Source: Sulfitobacter dubius
Lineage (GTDB): Bacteria; Pseudomonadota; Alphaproteobacteria; Rhodobacterales; Rhodobacteraceae
DNA: 64,000 nucleotides
Direction: 5' to 3'
Assembly: GCF_900113435.1 (NCBI RefSeq)
Contig: NZ_FOPG01000002.1
Coordinates: forward strand, 248,001 to 312,000
Part shown: positions 17,510-27,358 of the stretch, one piece after another
Position numbering within the stretch: position 1 is the stretch's first letter
Layout: each line of letters starts with the position of its first letter
Made by a program: the position numbers and the translations under genes
The notes under the pieces: model-generated
Database searches by the model: none
The model's input: only the letters and a program-made list of their open reading frames with translations
What the model was told of the DNA's origin: nothing

Positions 17510-18145
17510 TTACGGGCGAGACGACGCGAATGCGGTGGCTAGTGCCCCTTCATTCGGGCGTATTCTATTGGCGCCAGCGGCCAGATCGTACTGCATCCGG
17601 CCAACCCAGAGCATACGCGCAGGTTTATCTGTCTTGTTGGACCACGAATGCGGGCTGCTGCCGAGGTAATGCAGGCTGTCACCGGGGCGCATGATATGTT
17701 CGCCCCCATCGACGACCTGCACGATCTCTCCCTCAAGGATATAGATCACTTCTTCGCCCTCATGCACGACTTCTTCCGAGGCATAACCCGGTGGCACGTT
17801 CATGATGTAGGACGACAGTTCATGGCCCGGAAAATCCGCGCCAAGCTTTTCGTATTCAATCGAAGACCCCGACACGGCAAAACGCTGACGTTCATCCGCG
17901 CGGGTCAGGCTGTCTTGGGTCTTGGGGGTATGGATAAAAAAGCTAACCTCAACCTGCAAGGCGACCGCGATCTGCGACAGGGTGCCCAGTGATGGCGTGG
18001 CCCTGCCCCGTTCAACTTGGCTCAGATAGCCAACCGACACGCCAGAAGCTTCGCCCAACTGCTGCAATGTCAGGGACAAACGGTGGCGCTGCCTACGCAT
18101 ACGCGCGCCAAGTGTGGATACACTATCGCCATTGGCAGTTGGCAA
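17510..18145 (-). CDS. XRE-family regulator with C-terminal cupin domain
   Basis: A 211-residue regulator. An N-terminal helix-turn-helix of the XRE/Cro type (LSLTLQQLGEASGVSVGYLS, then QVERGRATPSLGTLSQIA) is joined to a C-terminal cupin (VVHEGEEVIYILEGEIVQVV, DSLHYLGSSPHSWSN) that probably senses a small ligand. No ATG exists before the HTH. I use the TTG at 18143-18145 because GGGGAGG lies six bases before it; a GTG two codons earlier, or a TTG eight codons earlier, is also possible. It lies directly upstream of dppA on the same strand, so control of the peptide-uptake operon and of itself is the likely job. Confidence 0.8.
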   Translation of the reverse strand: MPTANGDSVSTLGARMRRQRHRLSLTLQQLGEASGVSVGYLSQVERGRATPSLGTLSQIAVALQVEVSFFIHTPKTQDSLTRADERQRFAVSGSSIEYEKLGADFPGHELSSYIMNVPPGYASEEVVHEGEEVIYILEGEIVQVVDGGEHIMRPGDSLHYLGSSPHSWSNKTDKPARMLWVGRMQYDLAAGANRIRPNEGALATAFASSRP

Positions 18146-18301
18146 ATTCACCCTCCCCGTGAACAGCAACCCGATCTAACGCCGGATATTGCATTATGAT
18201 GTATCGCTGTGTGAAATTAAAAAGGTTGAGGGTCAACAATAATTTTTTTACCGAAAGGGCGATGTGCCTAAATTTTCGGCACCGGATCGGGTAAAATCAT
18301 C

Positions 18302-19108
18302 TTATTCAAAGGACCTTAGCCGATCGTGGCCGATCCGCGCGAGTTCACGCGCCGTGGGGTCAAGCGGAGCAAATGCAACGCTTAGCCCGCTGGAATGCCA
18401 GTCGCACAGGCCGAATCCGGTGCCTTCGACGATACGCAGATCGCGCGTTTCTGTCAGGTCGATGGTGGAATGCAGCCCGTTAGAGATCACCACTGGAATG
18501 CCATGCCAATGGCTCACCCGGTTCACATGCACATGGCCCGACAAGATCCCCGCGACGTGCTGACCTTTCAGCATTCCGGCCAAGCGCGCGCTGCTTGTCT
18601 CATCAAGACTGCCCCAAGCCAGCGCATCAGGGTCAATTCGCGGCGGGTGGTGGATGACCAATAGCTTTGCCAGATCGGAATGGCGCTCTAACGCCGCCTC
18701 AAGAAACTCGAACTGCGGATCATCAAGCGCTCCAGCCACCTTGTTCGGCACGCTGCTATCCAACGCAATCACGTGCAGGTCACCGTGCCGTGCATCGTGG
18801 AAATAAGGCGCATCCGCCAGCCCCGGCGCAAAGACCGCGTTGAACCCGGCGCGTTTGTCGTGATTGCCAAGCGCCAGCACCAAAGGGGCGCGCAGATCGC
18901 TAAGAATGTCGCGCACCAGCTCATAGCTTTCACGGTCGCCCTGATTTGTTAGATCGCCGCTGGCCACCACGAAATCGGGCTGCGGGTCCATCGCGTTGAT
19001 CACCTCAACCACGCGGCGCAGCGTTGCGGGGGTGTCACTTTGCAGATGTGGATCGTTCAGATCGGGGTGCGAGATGTGCAGGTCGGTCAGGTGGACAAAG
19101 CGGGTCAT
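18302..19108 (-). CDS. Calcineurin-like metallophosphoesterase (CpdA/Icc-like)
   Basis: A 268-residue dinuclear metallophosphoesterase of the class III cyclic-nucleotide phosphodiesterase type. All metal-binding blocks are present: HLTDLHIS near the N-terminus, VASGDLTNQGD, LALGNHDKR, LVIHHPP, and the closing GILSGHVHVNRVSHW. It is the last gene of the second peptide-transporter operon and overlaps the upstream ATPase gene by four bases. A phosphoesterase in a transporter operon suggests that the imported compound is a phosphate ester or phosphodiester, or that cAMP-like signals are trimmed there. The sequence does not decide between these. Confidence 0.8.
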   Translation of the reverse strand: MTRFVHLTDLHISHPDLNDPHLQSDTPATLRRVVEVINAMDPQPDFVVASGDLTNQGDRESYELVRDILSDLRAPLVLALGNHDKRAGFNAVFAPGLADAPYFHDARHGDLHVIALDSSVPNKVAGALDDPQFEFLEAALERHSDLAKLLVIHHPPRIDPDALAWGSLDETSSARLAGMLKGQHVAGILSGHVHVNRVSHWHGIPVVISNGLHSTIDLTETRDLRIVEGTGFGLCDWHSSGLSVAFAPLDPTARELARIGHDRLRSFE

Positions 19109-19893
19109 GGGCGTACTCCTGCGGCTTTCAGCAGGGTTTTCGTATAAGGGTGCTTAGGCGCGCGCAACACATCAGCGGCGGGACCGCTTTCCAACGTCTT
19201 GCCGTGCTGAAGCACCAGCACCCGGTCACAGATCGACGCCACCACTGCAAGGTCATGGCTGATAAAGACCATGCCAAGCCCCAGATCATCTTGCAGGTCC
19301 ATTAGAAGGTTCAGGATCTGCGCCTGCACTGACACATCCAAGGCCGAGACCGCCTCATCCGCGACCAGCAGCGCGGGCCGGGTTATGATCGCGCGGGCAA
19401 TGGCGATACGTTGGCGCTGCCCGCCTGAGAACTCATGCGGATATTTGCCTGCGTCGGCTGGATGCAGCCCGACCTGCTCCAAGGCTTCGGCGACGCGATG
19501 GGTGATATTCTCCGTCTCTCCGTTGGCGCGCAGCGGCTCCGCGATGGACCAGCCAATGCGGCGGCGCGGGTTGAGCGAGCCGAAAGGGTCTTGAAACACC
19601 ATCTGAAAGCCGCGCCGCAGCTTGCGCAATTCCTCTGCGGTCAGGCCGTGCAGATCGCGGCCCTGAAACAGCACCTCCCCCGCGTCCGGACGCTCAAACG
19701 CCATAATGAGCCGCGCCAAGGTCGATTTGCCCGAACCACTTTCGCCGACCACGCCCAAGGTCTCTCCGGCGCGCAGCGAAAATGCAGCCCCTTCTAGCGC
19801 CGTCAGCACGGGTGCCCGGCGCAGCAGGCTTTGCCGTGGCAGCTTGTAGTGGCGGGTGAGGTTGCGGACTTCCAAGAGCGGCACGTCAGTCAT
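19105..19893 (-). CDS. ABC transporter ATPase, DppF-like (second system)
   Basis: A 262-residue ATPase with Walker [15 protein letters not shown]-loop MVFQDPFGSLNPRRR, signature FSGGQRQRIAIARAI, Walker B LLVADEAVSALDVS, and H-loop FISHDLAVV. It is shorter than the dppF of the first system: the C-terminal cysteine-bearing extension is missing after HPYTKTLLKAA, so it is a compact variant rather than a truncation by mutation. It overlaps both neighbours (8 bases with the DppD-like gene, 4 with the phosphoesterase). Confidence 0.85.
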   Translation of the reverse strand: MTDVPLLEVRNLTRHYKLPRQSLLRRAPVLTALEGAAFSLRAGETLGVVGESGSGKSTLARLIMAFERPDAGEVLFQGRDLHGLTAEELRKLRRGFQMVFQDPFGSLNPRRRIGWSIAEPLRANGETENITHRVAEALEQVGLHPADAGKYPHEFSGGQRQRIAIARAIITRPALLVADEAVSALDVSVQAQILNLLMDLQDDLGLGMVFISHDLAVVASICDRVLVLQHGKTLESGPAADVLRAPKHPYTKTLLKAAGVRP

Positions 19894-20860
19894 GGCGTGC
19901 CTCCGTCAATAAGTGACAGGCAGCACCGCGCGCGACTTCGGTCTGCGTAAAAGCCGGGCGCTGCGTGGCGCATTGGGGCAGTTCGACGGGACAGCGCCCT
20001 GCGAAACGGCAGCCTTCGGGCAGGCCCTGCAGGGGCGGCACAGATCCCGGAATGGTTGGTAGGCGCCGCCGTTTCCCATCGGCATTCCGTCCCGCCACAC
20101 CGACATCAGGCCGCGCGCCCAATAGCCCCTTGGTATAGGGATGCACGGGCGCGCCAAGCACCGCTGCCGTGCGGCCCCGCTCAACCATATCGCCCGCATA
20201 CATCACCACGATGTCTTCGGTGGCCCGCGCCACGGCGGCGAGGTCATGGCTGATGAAAACCAGCGCCATCTCGCGCTCTCGCGCCAGCCGCTGCAATAGG
20301 TCGGTGATCCGCAGCGCCACATTGGCATCCAATGCAGTGGTTGGCTCATCCGCGATCAGCAGCATAGGGTTGCAGGCCAAGGCCAGCGCGATCAACACAC
20401 GCTGCCGCTGCCCCCCTGACATCTCATGCGGGAACTGCCGCAGGCGTCGGTCCGGGTCGGGGATGCCCACCTCTTCGAACAGGCTCAGCGCCCGGTCGCG
20501 GGCTGCGCGGCGGGTCAGACCGTCGTGCAACAGCATCGGCTCTATCACCGTATCGCCCACCCGCCGCAGCGGGTTCAGGGCCGCCATCGGTTCTTGAAAC
20601 ACCATCGCCACCCAGCGGCTGCGCAGCCTCTGCCAATCCCGCTCTGCCGCCCGGGCCATATCCTGCCCGTCGATGCTAAGCTGCCCGGTCAGGCGCGCGC
20701 TGTCGGGGGCCATGCCCATCAGGCACAGGGCCAGAAGCGTCTTGCCCGAACCGCTTTCACCAACGACACCCAAGCGGTCGCCACGCTCGATCACCAGATT
20801 GGCGTCACGCAGCGCCGCCGCATGGCCGAAATGGACCGAGAGATTGCTGAGTTCGATCAT
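19886..20860 (-). CDS. ABC transporter ATPase, DppD-like (second system)
   Basis: A 324-residue ATPase with Walker A GESGSGKTLLALCL, Q-loop MVFQEPMAALNPLRR, signature MSGGQRQRVLIALALA, Walker [15 protein letters not shown] and H-loop FISHDLAAV. The C-terminal oligopeptide extension has PTIPGSVPPLQGLPEGCRF and further cysteines (CPVELPQC). I start at ATG 20858-20860, which overlaps the upstream permease stop as ATGA; the reading frame extends 52 codons further but only as an antiphase shadow of the permease. Confidence 0.85.
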   Translation of the reverse strand: MIELSNLSVHFGHAAALRDANLVIERGDRLGVVGESGSGKTLLALCLMGMAPDSARLTGQLSIDGQDMARAAERDWQRLRSRWVAMVFQEPMAALNPLRRVGDTVIEPMLLHDGLTRRAARDRALSLFEEVGIPDPDRRLRQFPHEMSGGQRQRVLIALALACNPMLLIADEPTTALDANVALRITDLLQRLAREREMALVFISHDLAAVARATEDIVVMYAGDMVERGRTAAVLGAPVHPYTKGLLGARPDVGVAGRNADGKRRRLPTIPGSVPPLQGLPEGCRFAGRCPVELPQCATQRPAFTQTEVARGAACHLLTEARHD

Positions 20861-21675
20861 CGCGCGCGCGCCAGTCTCGGGTCGGTGATATCGCGCAGTC
20901 CGTCGCCCAGAAGGCCGAACCCCAGCACCGCCACGACGATGCAAAGGCCGGGATAGATTGCCAGCTGCGGGGCGAGATACATCAACGTCTGCGCCTCCGA
21001 CAACATTCGCCCCCAACTCGACGCGGGCGGCTGCGCGCCGAGGCCAAGATAGCTCAGCGCCGCTTCGGCGAGGATTGCAACGGCAAATTCGATGGTGGCC
21101 TGCACGATGATTGCCGCGGCGATATTAGGCAGGATGTGATCGCGGCTGATCGCAAAGCGCCCCCGCCCCGCCGCGCGTGCAGCGGCGACATAATCGCGTG
21201 TCCAGATTTGGTTGGCGGAGGCACGGGTGACGCGCGCGAAGATGGGGATGTTGATAAACGAGATCGCCAGCACCGCATTGGTCAGCGACGGCCCAAAGAC
21301 CGCCGCCAGCATGATCGCAAAGAGCAGCGCGGGAAAGGCGAAGCCCAGATCGGCCAGCCGCATCACCCCATCCTCGACCCAACCGCCAAGCGCCGAGGCG
21401 AGCAACCCAAGCGCCACACCGATGCTGCCGCCCAAAAGCACCGCCACCAGCGCCACGGTCATCGAATTGCGCGCCGCCGCCATAAGCTGCGCCACGACAT
21501 CGCGGCCCAACTGATCGGTGCCCAGCCAATGCTCTGCCGAAGGCGGCGCGAATTTGGTCGAGATCGACATGGTCTGCGGGTCATGCGGGGTCCAGATCAA
21601 CGACAGGGCCGCCACCCCGACCACTAAGCTGACCAGAACCGCGCCCAACAAGAAATTCGCCGGAAGCCGCCTCAT
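20857..21675 (-). CDS. ABC transporter permease, DppC-like (second system)
   Basis: A 272-residue inner-membrane permease with the motif EHWLGTDQLGRDVVAQLM, several membrane helices, the coupling loop DYVAAARAAGRGRFAIS followed by HILPNIAAAI, and the closing LLGDGLRDITDPRLA. ATG 21673-21675 overlaps the stop of the DppB-like gene (ATGA). A much longer open frame upstream is the shadow of that gene. The permease pairs with the DppB-like protein to form the channel of the second importer. Confidence 0.87.
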   Translation of the reverse strand: MRRLPANFLLGAVLVSLVVGVAALSLIWTPHDPQTMSISTKFAPPSAEHWLGTDQLGRDVVAQLMAAARNSMTVALVAVLLGGSIGVALGLLASALGGWVEDGVMRLADLGFAFPALLFAIMLAAVFGPSLTNAVLAISFINIPIFARVTRASANQIWTRDYVAAARAAGRGRFAISRDHILPNIAAAIIVQATIEFAVAILAEAALSYLGLGAQPPASSWGRMLSEAQTLMYLAPQLAIYPGLCIVVAVLGFGLLGDGLRDITDPRLARAR

Positions 21676-22616
21676 GCCCGCGCCTTCAGCCGGGGGTCGA
21701 TCACGACATAGAGCAGATCGACCACGAAATTCGCCGTTACTACGATGGCGGCAAAGAGCATCACCAGCGCCTGTACCGTGGGCAGGTCTCGGTTGGCGAT
21801 GGATTGGAAGATCAGCCGCCCAAGGCCGGGCAGGTAGAAGACGTTCTCGATTACGATGGTCCCCGTCACCAAAGCCGCAAACTGCATCCCGACAATGGTG
21901 ACAATCGGCACCAACGCATTGGGCAGCACATGACGCCACAGTATCCGGCGGTGCGACAACCCACTGGCCCGCGCGGTGCGCACGAAGTCCTGCCGCATCA
22001 CCTCCAGCGCCGAAGACCGCGTGACCCGCGCCAGCACCGCCGACTGCACCAGCGCCAGCGCCACCGTGGGCAGAATGAGCGAGCGCAGCGCGGCAACCGG
22101 ATCGTCCCAGCCCGCAAAGCCCCCGGGGGGCAACCAACGCAGCTTCACCGCAAAGAGCATCACCAAGAGGATCGACAGCCAGAACGCCGGCACCGCAATG
22201 CCAAGCTGGCTGAGGAACATCACCCCCCAGTCGCCCGCGCGGCCATGCTGCGCCGCCGCCGTGATGCCAAGGCTCAGGGCAAGCACCAGCGTCACCAACA
22301 TCCCCGCTACAGCGAGTGAAATGGTCATCGGCAGCCGCTCGGAAATCAGCTCTGAGACCGGGACACGGAAAGAATGGCTGATCCCGAAATCCCCCTGCAA
22401 GGCGTTCCAGACCCATGAAACATAGCGCGTCACCAGCGGCGCGTTCAGCCCCAACTGCTCGCGCAGCGCCGCCAGCGCGTCCTCGCTGGCGTCCATCCCA
22501 AGGATCGTCAGCGCCGGGTCGCCCGGCAGCACGTTCATCACGGCAAAGACCACGACCGACACGGCCAACAGGGTCAGCACGAAACCAAGCGTGCGGCGGA
22601 AAAGGAAATAGGCCAC
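21672..22616 (-). CDS. ABC transporter permease, DppB-like (second system)
   Basis: A 314-residue permease with N-terminal FRRTLGFVLTLLAVSVVVFA, MNVLPGDPA, six predicted helices, the coupling loop DFVRTARASGLSHRRI with HVLPNALVPIV, and a VDLLYVVIDPRLK ending. It probably starts at GTG 22614-22616. It follows the binding-protein gene after 50 bases, in which a weak stem (GGTTGCGG with CCGCAGCC on the coding strand) may play the same role as the stronger hairpin seen after dppA. Confidence 0.86.
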   Translation of the reverse strand: MAYFLFRRTLGFVLTLLAVSVVVFAVMNVLPGDPALTILGMDASEDALAALREQLGLNAPLVTRYVSWVWNALQGDFGISHSFRVPVSELISERLPMTISLAVAGMLVTLVLALSLGITAAAQHGRAGDWGVMFLSQLGIAVPAFWLSILLVMLFAVKLRWLPPGGFAGWDDPVAALRSLILPTVALALVQSAVLARVTRSSALEVMRQDFVRTARASGLSHRRILWRHVLPNALVPIVTIVGMQFAALVTGTIVIENVFYLPGLGRLIFQSIANRDLPTVQALVMLFAAIVVTANFVVDLLYVVIDPRLKARA

Positions 22617-22666
22617 GGGGTCAGGTCCAATGGCTGCGGAACACGTGGCACCGCAACCGGTTTAGG

Positions 22667-24154
22667 TCAATTGGCGACGCTGACGCCCTTGAGCGGCATG
22701 TAGAGTACAGGCGAAGAAGACCAATAGCCTTCTACCCCCTCACGGAAAACACCGAGCAATGGCAGCTGGAACAGGAAAGCATGAACTGACTGATCCGACA
22801 GCATCTGCTGGCCCTGCTTGAGCAGTTCATCGCGCTTGGCCGGGTCGACCTCTGTCGTGATCTGCTCCCATAGGGCGGTCATCTCGGCATTGTCATAGCC
22901 GTAGAAGTAGTCCGGCCCACGGGCGAAATTGCCCATGTCGTTGGGGCTGGTGTGGGCGATGATGGTCATGTCGTAGTTCTTCTGCTTATAGACCTCATCG
23001 ATCCAGAAACCCCATTCGACATTCTCAACCTTGGCGTCGATCCCGGCCTCTGAAAGCTGGTTCTGAATGATCTCGGCCGAGCGGGTGGCATAAGGAAACG
23101 GCGGCACGCGCAGGGTCATCGTCGTGCCGGCCACGCCGGCGGCTTCGAACATCTCCTCGGCCTTGGTGCTGTCATGCGGATAGGCGTCCGTCAGGTCGAC
23201 ATAGGCGGTGCCATGCGGCGGGTAGAAGCTGCCGATGGGCACGGCTTGGCCGTACATCGCGCCCTCAATGATCTCGTCGCGGTCGATGGCGGTGGCCACG
23301 GCGCGGCGCACCTCGACATTGTCGAAAGGCGGCTTCGCGTTGTTCATGGCGAGGATCACCTCGCCCTCGGTCGAGCCGACGTTGACGCGGAAGCGCGGAT
23401 CGGCCTCGAACTGCGGCAGCAGCTCCGGCGCGGGGAAGCCGGGGAAGGCGTCCAGTTCTTCGGCCATCATCGCCGCAGTGGCGGCGGCGGGGTCTGAGAT
23501 GAAGCGGAACACCACCTTATCGAGCGCCACATCGGCGGCATCGCGGTAATCGGGGTTCTTGACCAAAGTCAGACGGTCGCCACGGGTCCAGCTGTCGAAC
23601 TTGAAAGGGCCGGAGCCAATGGGATTTGCGTTGTTGGTCTCCGCACTCTCGGAAGCGACAATGGCGCTGTCGCCCTGCCCCATGTTGAACAGGAAGAACG
23701 CATCCTTGCCGCTGAGCGTGATCTCGACCGTCTGCGGATCAACGGCTTTCACGCTCATGATCGGCTCGAAAATATCCTTGGAGGGGTTCACGCTCTCCTC
23801 ACCCATGGCGCGGTCGAAGGAGAAGACCACATCCTCAGCGTCCAGTGCGCTGCCATCGTGAAACATCACGCCCTCGGCCAGATGGAACGTATAGGTCAAC
23901 CCGTCCTCGGATACGTCCCACTTGGTGGCAAGATTGGGCTGCACTTCGCCGTTCTCGGCCACGGTGGTCAGCGATTCAAAGACGTTTTGCGTCATCATGC
24001 TGTCGATGGAGGCGGTCGCATCCGCTGTCGGGTCAAGCGACGTGGGCTCCTGCTGCATGCCGACAACAAGCTCAGCAGCGGCAGAGGCGGACGCCAGCAG
24101 GCCAAAGGCCAGTGTCAACGCGGGAAGAGGTTTGGTGAGGGGCAGGTCAAACAT
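22667..24154 (-). CDS. ABC transporter family 5 periplasmic binding protein (second system)
   Basis: A 495-residue periplasmic solute-binding protein with a signal peptide (LPALTLAFGLLASASAAA, cleavage before ELVVGM). Family 5 features include LVVGMQQEPTSLDPTADATA, NVFESLTTVAENGEVQPNLA and VSEDGLTYTFHLAEGVMFHD, each split over the usual spacing. GGAG lies before the ATG. It heads the operon of binding protein, two permeases, two ATPases and a metallophosphoesterase. The ligand is unknown. The divergent gene encodes a D-arginine-dehydrogenase-like enzyme, so a peptide or amino acid derivative containing D- or basic residues is a reasonable guess. Confidence 0.84.
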   Translation of the reverse strand: MFDLPLTKPLPALTLAFGLLASASAAAELVVGMQQEPTSLDPTADATASIDSMMTQNVFESLTTVAENGEVQPNLATKWDVSEDGLTYTFHLAEGVMFHDGSALDAEDVVFSFDRAMGEESVNPSKDIFEPIMSVKAVDPQTVEITLSGKDAFFLFNMGQGDSAIVASESAETNNANPIGSGPFKFDSWTRGDRLTLVKNPDYRDAADVALDKVVFRFISDPAAATAAMMAEELDAFPGFPAPELLPQFEADPRFRVNVGSTEGEVILAMNNAKPPFDNVEVRRAVATAIDRDEIIEGAMYGQAVPIGSFYPPHGTAYVDLTDAYPHDSTKAEEMFEAAGVAGTTMTLRVPPFPYATRSAEIIQNQLSEAGIDAKVENVEWGFWIDEVYKQKNYDMTIIAHTSPNDMGNFARGPDYFYGYDNAEMTALWEQITTEVDPAKRDELLKQGQQMLSDQSVHAFLFQLPLLGVFREGVEGYWSSSPVLYMPLKGVSVAN

Positions 24155-24392
24155 GGGGCAGCACTCCTGTTGGCAGGAGCATCAATAGAACCGGCAGACC
24201 GGACGCCCCTTTATGACAGATTGCGCCGGGCGGGGCATCCGGTCAACGGCTTTGCGGCTTGGGCGGAAAACTTCATGCAATTGCAACATACTGGCGGTTT
24301 TTTTCCGCTGCTGCTTCCAACCTTGAATTCATCTGCATCCGCTCTTTTGCCGCGCTGCGGGCGGTGCTAGCCTTTGCGCAAAGGGGACGACT

Positions 24393-25523
24393 ATGAACAC
24401 CTCCACCACCGGTTTTGATTGCATTGTCATCGGCGCGGGCATTGCTGGCGCGTCAGTCGCGGCTGAATTGGCCAGCGACCGCCGGGTGCTGCTGCTAGAG
24501 CGCGAAAGCCAGCCCGGCTATCACACCACGGGCCGATCTGCAGCGCTGTTTACCGTGACCTATGGGCCGGATGTTATCCGCGCTTTGTCCCGCACCTCTG
24601 CCGCGTTCTTTAACGATCCGGCCAGCCCGCATTTGGACCACCCGCTGTTGGAACCGCGCGGCGCGGTCTTCGTCGCGCGGCAGGACCAGCAAGCATCGCT
24701 AACACGCACAGCCGAGGAACTGGGGCCGCATGTCACCCCGCTCACCGGAGCAGAGATCGAAACCCTCGTGCCGCTGCTGCGCAAGGGTTATGCTACAGCC
24801 GGACTGCGCGATGGATCGGCGGCGGATATCGACGTGAACGGGCTGCATCAACATTACCTCAAGTCGTTCCGCGCGGCGGGCGGCGTTCTGCAGACCAAGG
24901 CCGAGGTGCTGTCGCTGCGCAAAGACGGCGACTGGCAGGTTGACAGCTCGCAGGGCCAGTTTCACGCCCCGATTATCGTCAACGCAGCAGGTGCATGGGC
25001 GGATGAGATCGCGACAATGGCAGGCCTCACCCCCGTGGGTCTGACCCCGAAACGCCGCACCGCCCTGACCGTGGCCCCGCCTGAGGGCATGGTGCCAGAC
25101 CGCTGGCCTATGGTCGTGGATATAGACGAGCAGTTCTACCTCAAAGCCGATGCAGGCAAGCTGCTGATCTCTCCTGCAGACGCGACCCCCTCCGCGCCCT
25201 GCGATGCGCAGCCCGAGGAGTTGGACGTGGCGATCTGCATTGACCGGATCGAAACGGCCTTTGAGGTCAGCCTGCGGCGGATTGAGAGCCGCTGGGCCGG
25301 TCTGCGCAGCTTTGTGCCAGATGGCGACCCGGTCGCGGGGTTTGATCCTAAAGGAGAAGGGTTCTTCTGGCTGGCGGGGCAAGGCGGTTATGGCATTCAA
25401 ACCGCGCCCGCTCTGGCCCGCGCTGCCGCCGCACTGGTACGGGGCGAAGATATCCCCGGCGACATTGCCGCCGAGGGGGTTACTGCTGCAGCCCTTGCAA
25501 GGGGCCGTGCGGGATTGGCTTAG
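24393..25523 (+). CDS. FAD-dependent amino acid dehydrogenase, D-arginine dehydrogenase-like
   Basis: A 376-residue DadA/DAO-family flavoenzyme. FAD binding is shown by [17 protein letters not shown] with the acidic LLLERES end of the Rossmann fold. The segment [19 protein letters not shown], the block [15 protein letters not shown], and the C-terminal [18 protein letters not shown] plus [18 protein letters not shown] resemble Pseudomonas D-arginine dehydrogenase (DauA) closely as I recall it. Such enzymes oxidise D-amino acids, especially basic ones, to 2-oxo acids. It is divergent from the second peptide-type transporter and overlaps the end of rlmN by four bases. The substrate range is inferred. 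A sarcosine- or glycine-oxidase-like role is less likely because of the DauA-like active-site region. Confidence 0.72.
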   Translation: MNTSTTGFDCIVIGAGIAGASVAAELASDRRVLLLERESQPGYHTTGRSAALFTVTYGPDVIRALSRTSAAFFNDPASPHLDHPLLEPRGAVFVARQDQQASLTRTAEELGPHVTPLTGAEIETLVPLLRKGYATAGLRDGSAADIDVNGLHQHYLKSFRAAGGVLQTKAEVLSLRKDGDWQVDSSQGQFHAPIIVNAAGAWADEIATMAGLTPVGLTPKRRTALTVAPPEGMVPDRWPMVVDIDEQFYLKADAGKLLISPADATPSAPCDAQPEELDVAICIDRIETAFEVSLRRIESRWAGLRSFVPDGDPVAGFDPKGEGFFWLAGQGGYGIQTAPALARAAAALVRGEDIPGDIAAEGVTAAALARGRAGLA

Positions 25524-26701
25524 CCTTTCATCCCAGCTTCAGCTTCGATCTGCTTGCGCGACTTGCGCGCGCGCTCTGTCGCCGATTTCAGCTGACCGCA
25601 AGCGGCCATGATGTCTTCGCCACGCGGTTTACGCACGGGCGAGGCATAGCCCGCGTTATAAACGATATCGGCAAAAGCGCGGATGCGGTTGTTGGACGAC
25701 CGCTCGTAAGGCGAACCGGGCCATTCGTTGAAGGGGATCAGGTTGATCTTGGCCGGGATGCCCTTGATCAACTCAACGAGCCGATGCGCGTCTTCGTCGC
25801 TGTCGTTCACACCTTTCAGCATCACGTACTCAAAGGTGATCCGCTCGGAATTACTGACCTTGGGATAGGCGCGTAGGGCGTCGAGCAGTTCTTCGATGTT
25901 CCAACGCTTGTTGATCGGCACCAGCTTGTTGCGCACCTCATCGGTGGTGGCGTGGAAAGACACGGCCAACTGGCAGCCAATCTCGGCGGCGGTGCGATGA
26001 ATTTCCGGCACAACGCCGGATGTCGACAGCGTGATGCGGCGGCGCGAAAGCTGGATGCCCTCGGGGTCCATCGCAATCTTCATCGCGTCGCGCACGTTCT
26101 CGAAGTTATAGAGTGGCTCACCCATGCCCATCAGCACGATATTGCTCAAAAGACGGGCCTCTTCGGTCCGAGTGCCAGTCTCGGGCCATTCATCCAGATC
26201 GTCGCGCGCCACCATAACCTGACCGATAATCTCAGCGGCGGTAAGGTTACGCACCAGTTTCTGCGTGCCCGTGTGGCAGAAGGAACAGGTCAGCGTGCAG
26301 CCCACTTGGCTGGACACACAAAGCGTGCCGCGACCCTCTTCAGGGATATAGACCACCTCCACCTCATGGCCGCCCGCGATACGCACAAGATACTTGCGCG
26401 TGCCGTCTTCGCTTTCCTGCCGGGTCACGACCTCGGGCACTTCGATCACGAATTTTTCTGCCAGTTCAGCGCGGTAGCCTTTGGCAAGGTTGGTCATGGA
26501 GTCGAAGTCACGCACACCCCATTGATAAATCCATTGCCAGATTTGCCCCACACGCATCTTCGCCTGTTTCTCAGGCGTGCCGTTTGCGATCAACACATCG
26601 CGCATGGCGTCACGGGTCAGACCGACAAGGTTGATCGGCCCCTCAGGCAACTTGCGGGGGAGGGTCATCACGTCTTGGGTGATGGGCGCGGAAGCGGACA
26701 T
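25520..26701 (-). CDS. rlmN: 23S rRNA (adenine2503-C2)/tRNA A37 methyltransferase
   Basis: A 393-residue radical-SAM methyltransferase. The iron-sulfur motif CX3CX2C is seen as [11 protein letters not shown], preceded by LCVSSQVG. The catalytic cysteine that forms the covalent RNA intermediate lies near the C-terminus in DIMAACGQL. Other RlmN blocks are [28 protein letters not shown] and [20 protein letters not shown]. Length and motifs match the family. It methylates A2503 of 23S rRNA and A37 of some tRNAs. It is a lone housekeeping gene between the flavoenzyme and ectR, with a 3' end overlap of four bases with the former. Confidence 0.95.
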   Translation of the reverse strand: MSASAPITQDVMTLPRKLPEGPINLVGLTRDAMRDVLIANGTPEKQAKMRVGQIWQWIYQWGVRDFDSMTNLAKGYRAELAEKFVIEVPEVVTRQESEDGTRKYLVRIAGGHEVEVVYIPEEGRGTLCVSSQVGCTLTCSFCHTGTQKLVRNLTAAEIIGQVMVARDDLDEWPETGTRTEEARLLSNIVLMGMGEPLYNFENVRDAMKIAMDPEGIQLSRRRITLSTSGVVPEIHRTAAEIGCQLAVSFHATTDEVRNKLVPINKRWNIEELLDALRAYPKVSNSERITFEYVMLKGVNDSDEDAHRLVELIKGIPAKINLIPFNEWPGSPYERSSNNRIRAFADIVYNAGYASPVRKPRGEDIMAACGQLKSATERARKSRKQIEAEAGMKG

Positions 26702-26802
26702 TTCAAAGACTCACAGGCTAGGGATGGGTCTCTATATAGGGAATGGCGCGATTTGCAAAAGGGTTTGCCGAGCGAAGGGCGGCTGGGCCATCCTGCCCGG
26801 CC

Positions 26803-27303
26803 CTAATCGTTCTTCTTGGTCGTCCGCAGCTCACCCGTGGCCAAAACCGGGGCCGCGTCAAGATTATCGACATTCAGCATCGCCGCGACCCGCTCCAGCG
26901 AAGATACCAATTGCGCCTGTTCCCAATCTGCCAGATCGGCAAAAGCCCGCACATAGCGCTGCTGCAGAGCGTCAGGCGCCTCTTCCAAGACATCCTCACC
27001 CTGATTGGTCAGGGTGATATTGGTCTGCCGCCGATCCTGCGCCGAAGTTAGCCGTGACACCAATCCACGCGCCACCAGCTTATCAACCAGCGATGTCACG
27101 GTAGCTTGGCTCACCCCCATCTGGGTGGCGAGGGTCTTGGCTGTCGGGTCTTTCTTCTCTCCCACGATCTGCAAAACACGCAGTTGCGCCGGGGTCACCC
27201 CCGCCGCCTGCGCCAAATCACGGGCATAAAGCTCTGTGGCGCGCAAAATGCGGCGCAAGGCGATCAAACTCTCGTCGACCCGGTCGGGATGTTTCTGCGT
27301 CAT
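26803..27303 (-). CDS. ectR: MarR-family regulator of ectoine synthesis
   Basis: A 166-residue MarR-type regulator with a winged helix (GVTPAQLRVLQIVGE, AKTLATQMGVSQATVTSLVD, then the wing TSAQDRRQTNITLT) and flanking dimerisation helices. It is divergent from ectABC-ask, the arrangement known for EctR of methylotrophs, and related to CosR of vibrios, both repressors of ectoine genes relieved at high salt. ATG 27301-27303 is preferred over a GTG five codons upstream. Inverted repeats in the 234-base gap to ectA are likely binding sites, including one that overlaps a TATACT sequence readable as its own -10, so it probably controls itself too. Confidence 0.85.
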   Translation of the reverse strand: MTQKHPDRVDESLIALRRILRATELYARDLAQAAGVTPAQLRVLQIVGEKKDPTAKTLATQMGVSQATVTSLVDKLVARGLVSRLTSAQDRRQTNITLTNQGEDVLEEAPDALQQRYVRAFADLADWEQAQLVSSLERVAAMLNVDNLDAAPVLATGELRTTKKND

Positions 27304-27358
27304 GGTGCATCCTTGCACATTGGGGGCAATTTCAGCAATCGGTCAAAACCACCCTGAA

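Noticed and set aside
20861-21016. N-terminal extension of the second DppD-like ATPase
   Set aside because: The extra 52 residues are a frame-shifted reading of the permease gene. The ATGA overlap at 20857-20860 is the natural start.
24276-24285. Palindrome TGCAATTGCA between the second transporter and the flavoenzyme gene
   Set aside because: A ten-base palindrome is expected by chance in a window of this size, and no second copy was seen nearby.
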